From Bacteroidota bacterium (GTDB taxonomy: Bacteria > Bacteroidota > Bacteroidia > Chitinophagales > Chitinophagaceae), in the NCBI GenBank assembly GCA_023386395.1, contig JAEWJV010000053.1, positions 1-12,420 on the forward strand: a DNA stretch of 12,420 bases, given 5' to 3'. The position numbers and the translations under genes were made by a program. The notes under the pieces were generated by a model. That model saw nothing but the letters and a program-made list of their open reading frames with translations. It did no database searches and was not told the DNA's origin. Position 1 is the stretch's first letter, and every line of letters starts with the position of its first letter. This document shows, piece by piece, positions 8,001 to 12,420 of this stretch.

Positions 8001-11000
8001 TCTGCGTGTAATTGCTTTAGATTTAGACGCTGACACATTAAACTTTTCTATTTACCAACGCCCAAAATTTGCGTCTTTAATTAAAAATGGAACAGATACA
8101 GCATTATTAATTTTTGATCCCTCAACGATTCAAAAAGGACAATATAACGACATTAAAATTAGAGTAGGGGATGGCCATACAGGAGGTACGGACAGTACAA
8201 TCTTTAACTTAACGGTAAATGATAATTATTACCCAATATTTGACAGCATCGGCAACTATACCATGAACGAAGGTGAAAGCCTCGACATTCCCTTAACCGC
8301 AACGGACCAAAACGCAAGTGATAGCTTATCCTTTACCGCAACCGAATCTCCGGCTTATTCAATCGTACCCGTGAGCCGTGGCAAAGCCAACCTGGTATTA
8401 AAACCCGGCTACGGTGCTTCCGGAACCTACACAATACAGGTGACTGTTGATGATGGTAATGGTGGTTCAGTTACCCGACAATTTAGCCTAAGGGTAAACG
8501 ATGTGGACCCTTCACAAACCGTTTACATACGGTTTAAGGAAAACGATCCTATAGGTTCACCCTGGAATAATGTAACAGGTCCTGTTTCTTCCGGCTTTAA
8601 GGATGATATGGACAGAACGACCACTATCGGATTATCCCTGCCAACCAACTGGTGGGCCACCTGGCATGAGGGGCCGCAAACCAGCAATAATTCAGGGATA
8701 TATCCCGACCCTGTATTAAAAGATTATTATTATTTCGGCATATTCGGCGGACCTGAAAACGTAACCGGTAAGCTGACAGGCTTAGACCCTACCAAACAAT
8801 ACCGCATCAGCTTCTATGCCGGTAGCAACTGGATGGGTGCAGAGGATAATGGCAGCACCGTATTTACCGTAGGAGCTCAACCCCAATCTTTGGCCGTACA
8901 AAATAATACAACTCATACTGCAGACTTCAGCAATGTTCAACCTGCAACTGACGGAACGGTTACATTCACCATGTCTAAAGGAAGAAATACGCCGGCAGGC
9001 TATCTTAACGCCATTGTAGTACAATATATTTATGCGGACAGTGTGAAACCGGCTACTCCCACATCCCTGGTTGCTGCGGCCGGGGGCGGAAATGGCGTTG
9101 ACCTGACCTGGCATGATGCAGCCTATAACGAAACCGCTTACCAGGTGTACCGTTCAGAAAATGCAACGGGGCCTTTCACCCTCATCAGGGATGGCCTGCC
9201 CCATAATTCAACCAGCTATGCGGATAGCTCTGCTGCCGGGAATACACAGTATTATTATATCGTAAAGACTGCTAATTCCAGCGGGCTTTCTGATGCTTCT
9301 AACGTTGCCGGCATCCTTACATCTGGCAACCCCCCGGTAATCACCCCGATTGCAGACATATTGATTAAAAATAACCAGCAGCAAACAGTATATATCACCG
9401 CAAAGGATGATATAAACAACCAGGTAAGATTAACAGTGTCTAACCTGCCTTCTTTTGCCAGCTTTACAGATAAAGGCAATGGCAATGGGACCATTACCAT
9501 AATTCCTTCTGCCGGCACAACCGGTGTTTTTGAGGATATAAAAATAACTGCCACTGACAACAGCGATTCCAGCAGTACGGTTTCCTTCAATATTACTGTT
9601 ACCGATGCCAATATGGAATCGGTGTATATAAATTTTTCCGATGGCAGCCAGGCACCGGCACCCTGGAATAATTTTACAGCATGGCCGTCCCCAGGTGCCA
9701 TCTTATCCAATCTCAGGAATGATAATGGCAGCACTACCGCAGCTTCTATAAAAATCATGAACGGTTTCCAGGGGAATTTTGCAGGCGGCATGCAGCCTGG
9801 CAATAATAAAGGGGTATATCCTGAAACGGTGATGCGTACCGGTATTTACGAAGGCGGTACAAAAACAGATTCCATACAGGTATCGGGTTTAGACAGGAAT
9901 AAAAAATACAACTTCGTATTCTTCAACAGCCATGATGACGGATTGAAAGGTCATACCAATTTTACGATTAACGGGCAGATTGCCGGTCTCAATGCCACTC
10001 ATAATATTAATACTACGGCAGCCATCAACGGCATCATACCTAACGCCAATGGCATGGTAACGATCAAAGTGTCAAAAGCTTCCGGGTCTGATTATGCTTA
10101 CCTGAACAGCCTGGTGATACAGGGTTATGACAACGCCCAAACCCTATTGCCTCCTTCCGGTCTGCGGGCAGTGAATAAAACAAAAAATACAGCCAGCCTG
10201 CAATGGGCCGACAGGAGCTTTGATGAAACTGGTTTCGAGATATGGAGGGCATCAGATACTACAAATCCGAATTATACCATGATAGCCAGCGTTGACAGCG
10301 ATGTTACCAGGTATGCTGACTCTGGTTTGTTACCAGGGCATACTTACTATTACACTGTACGGGCAATTAAAACCGGAGCCCAATCTGCCTATTGCAGCCC
10401 TGTTGCCGTAACCACCTACATCCAGGCAGTGTATGTAAATTTTACCTTTATTAATAATGCAGGCGCGCCTTGGAACAATACCGCCGCTTTACCGGATATT
10501 GGCATCAAATGGAATAACCTGATGGATGATACCAGTATTCCGTCCAGTATTGGATTGGAGGAAACAAGCTTATTTGCAGGTATTTATGGGCCTGGAACAG
10601 TTACTGGCAATAATTCCGGTGTATACCCCGATAAAGTATTGACAGACTGTTACGGTTTGTTTGCAGGGTCGGGCGCAACTATGAAGCTCACAGGGTTAAA
10701 TCTGAATAAGAAATACGATTTGACCTTTTTCGCCAGCGCCAATATAGGCGGTGATGTAAATACATCCTATAGGGTTAATAATAAAACGGTGGTATTGAAT
10801 GCATCTTTTAATACGGATGGTACAATAACCCTGTATGATGTGACGCCTGATGAAAACGGCGAAGCAGTCATTATCATTGCTCCAAATAGCATTTATTCCC
10901 AATTTGGCTTATTAGGCGCTTTGGTGATACAGGAAACCGAGCCTTCAGCAAGTAGCGTTCCTGCATTGCCGCAACCGCCTGCCGTTCAGGCGGCCACCGT

Positions 11001-11322
11001 GAGCAGCAGCAAAACGGTATCATCGCTCAACCAGGCAAGTACAGCAAAAGCGGCAGAGGATAACCACCTATCCGTTTACCCTAACCCATTCACATATAAT
11101 TTCACGCTATCTCTATCTTCGCCGAAAGAAGATGAAGTAACAGTTCAGTTGTATGATGTAAGCGGCAAACCGGTTTTTGCCCAAAACCTGGGCAGGGTTC
11201 CAAAAGGAAAATATACCGTTCAATTGATGCCTGGCCGTAATCTTACTGCCGGCGTGTATATGTTGAAGGTTATTTACAGGAATTCCCGGAAGGTAGAGTA
11301 TGTAAAACTCCTCCGACAATAA
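5002..11322 (+). CDS. Giant T9SS-secreted esterase-like multidomain protein
   Basis: A 2106-residue exported protein. The signal peptide is residues 1 to about 23 (basic MKK, hydrophobic core, SAA before Q24). Residues ~60-285 form an alpha/beta-hydrolase of the PHB-depolymerase/feruloyl-esterase type: HGGG oxyanion loop 101-104, GLSSG nucleophile elbow with S177, probable acid D229 and H261 in TGHNTWD. Then come two Ig-like segments (~286-452), FN3 (~456-545), FN3 (~553-632), PA14 (~640-767, LTSDDGSKLWLN core), FN3 (~797-884), FN3 (~890-975), two cadherin-like modules (~980-1075, 1076-1171), unnamed domain A (1174-1341), FN3 (~1348-1440), cadherin-like (~1443-1537), domain B (1541-1707), FN3 (~1717-1806), domain C (1810-1977), a Ser/Ala/Pro-rich linker, and a T9SS type A sorting domain (2023-2106, VYPNPF start). 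Inference: a surface or secreted polysaccharide or aryl-ester hydrolase with many binding or spacer modules. The ATG at 5002 fits the signal peptide. Base composition shifts within the gene. Domain calls are by eye. Confidence 0.93.
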   Translation: MKKFYLFSLLLYFAVFCQKQSAAQSVLNPNDPVVEYDPSNPPVEPPYGQIGKWVRTKKVSWNSDSYKAYIYQGMCFRLKFPKSYNALTNNGKKYPLAIVFHGGGEAGPITDNESQLYHGGKPYMDAVDDDVFDGYVLFPQSQGFWGTVSYLRIIDIINYMAVNNKVDPFCISANGLSSGGQASWDMAMNYTTYISAAMPMSNISIGYKDPSVINQVKFTPMWNFQGALDGSPAPSTAEQVDDAMVAAGGNYKYAIYANTGHNTWDSAFAEPDFFPFMLRGYCSNPWVLYGRAGFCDSNNIDVTMGVAAGFDSYQWRKNGIIMQGAEENSIHITSLGTYEARVLRGSTWSDWSHIPVLIHITLPTLTPPIVVSGLMSDVITSGDGKNYVNLEIPDNDYISYIWKKVGSDAVIGTQRILKATQPGQYIAAATEKYGCSTVYSQPFTVIDSKGSGAPDSANKLIASSVSATEIVLGWENNPHPKYNETFFEIYRSTSQDGNYKFIGKAPADSLSFSDKGLISNTIYYYKVRAINNNGSAPFSNIASTTTNEDKIPPTAPGSLTIMYATNSSIKLQWNTSTDDVGMKKYLIYLNGNNCYTTTDTTIIINGLEQGRVYSFYVKAVDLNGNYSVQSNLVSAPAVLRGLFYKYYEGRWTNLPDFDILTPIKTGVSSNIDLTSNLKPNQFAFLWEGHINIPITGTYKFRLTSDDGSKLWLNTYNSDSTPLIDNDHLNTSKSKVATIYLTKGVYPITIAFFQYKNNKGIKLEWLKSQLFGDANYHLIEDKYFTDNHIQADTVPKYPDSLIVKACAYNKIILNWLDKSNNEIGFQIYRSTKPNIDYNIIYTTDSNSTHFIDTGLTANTSYYYKINAVNNYGTSPFTNYVPSKTFKLPAPKSPTNPKAVALSSSSIQITWNDVDTAEVNYQVFRSAVDSFHFKPAAILPANTTSFIDTGLYGNTIYFYKIKTVGATSVSADKPAKIAKTQNNPPVITKFANIAIPAGVQTTLRVIALDLDADTLNFSIYQRPKFASLIKNGTDTALLIFDPSTIQKGQYNDIKIRVGDGHTGGTDSTIFNLTVNDNYYPIFDSIGNYTMNEGESLDIPLTATDQNASDSLSFTATESPAYSIVPVSRGKANLVLKPGYGASGTYTIQVTVDDGNGGSVTRQFSLRVNDVDPSQTVYIRFKENDPIGSPWNNVTGPVSSGFKDDMDRTTTIGLSLPTNWWATWHEGPQTSNNSGIYPDPVLKDYYYFGIFGGPENVTGKLTGLDPTKQYRISFYAGSNWMGAEDNGSTVFTVGAQPQSLAVQNNTTHTADFSNVQPATDGTVTFTMSKGRNTPAGYLNAIVVQYIYADSVKPATPTSLVAAAGGGNGVDLTWHDAAYNETAYQVYRSENATGPFTLIRDGLPHNSTSYADSSAAGNTQYYYIVKTANSSGLSDASNVAGILTSGNPPVITPIADILIKNNQQQTVYITAKDDINNQVRLTVSNLPSFASFTDKGNGNGTITIIPSAGTTGVFEDIKITATDNSDSSSTVSFNITVTDANMESVYINFSDGSQAPAPWNNFTAWPSPGAILSNLRNDNGSTTAASIKIMNGFQGNFAGGMQPGNNKGVYPETVMRTGIYEGGTKTDSIQVSGLDRNKKYNFVFFNSHDDGLKGHTNFTINGQIAGLNATHNINTTAAINGIIPNANGMVTIKVSKASGSDYAYLNSLVIQGYDNAQTLLPPSGLRAVNKTKNTASLQWADRSFDETGFEIWRASDTTNPNYTMIASVDSDVTRYADSGLLPGHTYYYTVRAIKTGAQSAYCSPVAVTTYIQAVYVNFTFINNAGAPWNNTAALPDIGIKWNNLMDDTSIPSSIGLEETSLFAGIYGPGTVTGNNSGVYPDKVLTDCYGLFAGSGATMKLTGLNLNKKYDLTFFASANIGGDVNTSYRVNNKTVVLNASFNTDGTITLYDVTPDENGEAVIIIAPNSIYSQFGLLGALVIQETEPSASSVPALPQPPAVQAATVSSSKTVSSLNQASTAKAAEDNHLSVYPNPFTYNFTLSLSSPKEDEVTVQLYDVSGKPVFAQNLGRVPKGKYTVQLMPGRNLTAGVYMLKVIYRNSRKVEYVKLLRQ
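8521..9024 (+). repeat. Unnamed repeated domain, copy A (residues 1174-1341)
   Basis: First of three homologous domains in the giant protein, 168 residues. Landmarks: VYIRF at the start, PWNN 1187-1190, NNSGIYPD 1229-1236, LTGLDPTKQY before a central strand, and YLNAIVVQ 1334-1341 at the end. It follows a cadherin-like module and precedes an FN3 module. The strand-rich pattern suggests a jelly-roll-like binding domain, but this is inference. Confidence 0.8.
9622..10122 (+). repeat. Unnamed repeated domain, copy B (residues 1541-1707)
   Basis: Second copy, 167 residues. Landmarks match copy A: VYINF at the start, APWNN 1553-1557, NNKGVYPE 1601-1608, VSGLDRNKKY, and YLNSLVIQ 1700-1707. It carries a longer hydrophilic stretch before the NN-x-G motif. 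It again follows a cadherin-like module and precedes FN3. Confidence 0.8.
10429..10932 (+). repeat. Unnamed repeated domain, copy C (residues 1810-1977)
   Basis: Third copy, 168 residues. Landmarks: VYVNF at the start, APWNN 1822-1826, NNSGVYPD 1870-1877, LTGLNLNKKY, and a variant end LLGALVIQ 1970-1977 in place of YLNALVIQ. It directly follows an FN3 module without a cadherin-like unit and is followed by the linker to the T9SS sorting domain. Confidence 0.8.
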
Positions 11323-11331
11323 ATGAAGATT

Positions 11332-11379
11332 AAATCAAAGATTTGATAACACGACGATGTAGCCAAGAAGACTACGCCG
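11332..11379. repeat. Intergenic hairpin repeat, copy 2
   Basis: This aligns without gaps to 3131-3178, with 32 of 48 bases identical and 20 of the first 24. The leader AAATCAAAGATTTGA starts 10 bases after the stop of the giant gene. The hairpin core GTAGCC (11359-11364), loop AAGAA, GACTAC (11370-11375) keeps the stem with one mismatch, and outer pairs 11355-11356 with 11378-11379 also form. The loop is wholly different from copy 1. No T-run follows. Confidence 0.6.
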
Positions 11380-11415
11380 AAATAAGGAACCTGTTGTTGA
11401 GATATTGAAAAATAA

Positions 11416-11447
11416 TTTGCTTATTACCTATTTGTAATTAATATTTG
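11416..11447 (+). promoter_or_regulatory. Candidate promoter of gmd
   Basis: TTTG (11416-11419) is followed after 19 bases by TAATATTTG (11439-11447), which is the Bacteroidota -33/-7 pair TTTG and TAnnTTTG with one extra base in the -7 element. The gmd ATG is 42 bases further on. It would let gmd be transcribed independently of the giant gene. The one-base misfit and the A/T-rich background limit confidence. Confidence 0.35.
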
Positions 11448-11489
11448 CTGCGTCCACCCTATAGATATATAAAATATAATAAAATATTT

Positions 11490-12420
11490 ATGTCTAAAAA
11501 AGCTTTAATTACCGGTATTACCGGCCAGGACGGCGCTTACCTTACCGAGTTATTGTTATCAAAAGGGTATGAAGTGCATGGCATAAAACGAAGAAGCTCA
11601 CTCTTCAATACAGACCGCATCGACCATTTGTACCAGGACCCGCATGATAAAAACGTACGGCTTAAACTGCATTATGGCGACCTTACAGATTCAGCTAATC
11701 TTATCCGCATCATACAGGAAATTCAGCCCGATGAAATTTACAACCTTGGCGCTATGAGCCATGTAAAAGTGAGCTTTGATACACCTGAATATACAGCCAA
11801 TGCCGATGGTATCGGTACTTTAAGGATACTGGAAGCTGTAAGGTTATTGGGATTGATTAAAAAGACACGTATTTACCAGGCCTCCACTTCTGAGCTTTAT
11901 GGCCTGGTGCAGGAAATACCGCAGAAAGAAACCACGCCGTTTTATCCCCGCTCACCTTATGGAGTGGCCAAATTGTATGCTTACTGGATTACGGTAAACT
12001 ACCGCGAATCTTACGATATGTATGCCTGCAATGGCATCTTATTTAATCATGAAAGCCCCTTGCGCGGAGAAACTTTTGTGAGCAGGAAAATTACACGCGG
12101 TGTTGCTAAAATAGCGCTCGGCATGCAGGATAAATTGTATATGGGAAACCTTGATGCCAGGCGTGACTGGGGACATGCCAAAGATTATGTGGAAGCCATG
12201 TGGCGCATATTGCAGCAGGATGCACCTGATGACTATGTAATTGCCACAGGCATTACCACTGAAGTGCGTGAATTTATAAGAATGGCTTTTGCCGAGCTCG
12301 GCATTACCATTGAATTCAAAGGCAAGGGAGATAAAGAAAAAGGTGTTGTGGCTGCGTGTTCGAACACGGATTTTTTGCTGGAAACAGGAAGAGAAGTTGT
12401 TTGTATCGATCCTGCTTATT
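11490..12420 (+). CDS. gmd: GDP-mannose 4,6-dehydratase, 3' part outside window
   Basis: A cytoplasmic short-chain dehydrogenase/reductase that converts GDP-mannose to GDP-4-keto-6-deoxymannose, the branch point to GDP-L-fucose, GDP-rhamnose and related sugars of surface glycans. The 310 codons present are open to the window edge; family members are about 340-375 residues, so roughly the last tenth is missing. The nucleotide-binding motif is G9-x-x-G12-x-x-G15 (GITGQDG). The catalytic set is intact: T133 and E135 in STSELYG, Y157 and K161 in [21 protein letters not shown] and the [19 protein letters not shown] substrate loop are typical of GMD and separate it from other epimerases. The start at ATG 11490 follows a pure A/T leader, as at ugd. 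Downstream genes, perhaps fucose synthetase, are not visible. Confidence 0.96.
   Translation, partial: MSKKALITGITGQDGAYLTELLLSKGYEVHGIKRRSSLFNTDRIDHLYQDPHDKNVRLKLHYGDLTDSANLIRIIQEIQPDEIYNLGAMSHVKVSFDTPEYTANADGIGTLRILEAVRLLGLIKKTRIYQASTSELYGLVQEIPQKETTPFYPRSPYGVAKLYAYWITVNYRESYDMYACNGILFNHESPLRGETFVSRKITRGVAKIALGMQDKLYMGNLDARRDWGHAKDYVEAMWRILQQDAPDDYVIATGITTEVREFIRMAFAELGITIEFKGKGDKEKGVVAACSNTDFLLETGREVVCIDPAY

Noticed and set aside
9255..9803. A 182-codon open frame on the minus strand inside the giant gene
   Set aside because: It lies wholly opposite a well-supported domain region, overlaps the unnamed repeat B and an FN3 module, and its product shows no recognisable motif. Long antisense frames are expected in this G+C-richer part.
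1..12420. CRISPR array, tRNA/rRNA genes, insertion sequences or phage genes
   Set aside because: I see no regularly spaced direct repeats, no cloverleaf-like sequence, no rRNA-like stretch and no transposase, integrase or phage protein signature in any frame.

Overview
The window most likely comes from a Bacteroidota genome, probably Chitinophagales or a close relative. Support: the 2106-residue secreted protein ends in a type IX secretion (T9SS) sorting domain, starts are preceded by A/T-rich leaders rather than Shine-Dalgarno sequences, and one intergenic site matches the Bacteroidota -7 box TAnnTTTG exactly. The genus assignment is inference.

Layout. Positions 1-139 hold a small palindrome and a bulged hairpin but no visible gene. 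A small unrecognised gene (140-460) ends in a clear intrinsic terminator (497-526). An MFS sugar porter follows (624-2006). Three tightly spaced small genes then form a probable operon: a two-helix membrane protein (2121-2378), a DUF2007-like protein (2383-2589) and a GNAT acetyltransferase (2616-3137). A strong hairpin separates them from a convergent UDP-glucose 6-dehydrogenase gene (ugd, 3201-4526, minus). A 475-base divergent intergenic region (4527-5001) leads into the dominant gene (5002-11322). A 167-base gap with a second copy of the hairpin repeat precedes GDP-mannose 4,6-dehydratase (gmd, 11490 onward), which runs off the right edge.

How the genes fit together. ugd makes UDP-glucuronate and gmd makes the GDP-fucose/GDP-rhamnose precursor, so the right half looks like the edge of a surface-polysaccharide locus. 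Between them sits a giant T9SS cargo: an N-terminal alpha/beta-hydrolase (esterase-like) head, Ig-like and FN3 modules, a PA14 domain, cadherin-like modules, and three copies of a roughly 168-residue domain that I cannot name. It looks like a cell-surface or secreted carbohydrate-active esterase with many binding or spacer modules.

The points most worth a second look are the thrice-repeated unnamed domain, the sharp base-composition change inside the giant gene, and a pair of about 50-base intergenic repeats whose hairpin stems show compensatory changes. I see no CRISPR array, phage module, transposase, rRNA or tRNA, and no obvious new defence system.
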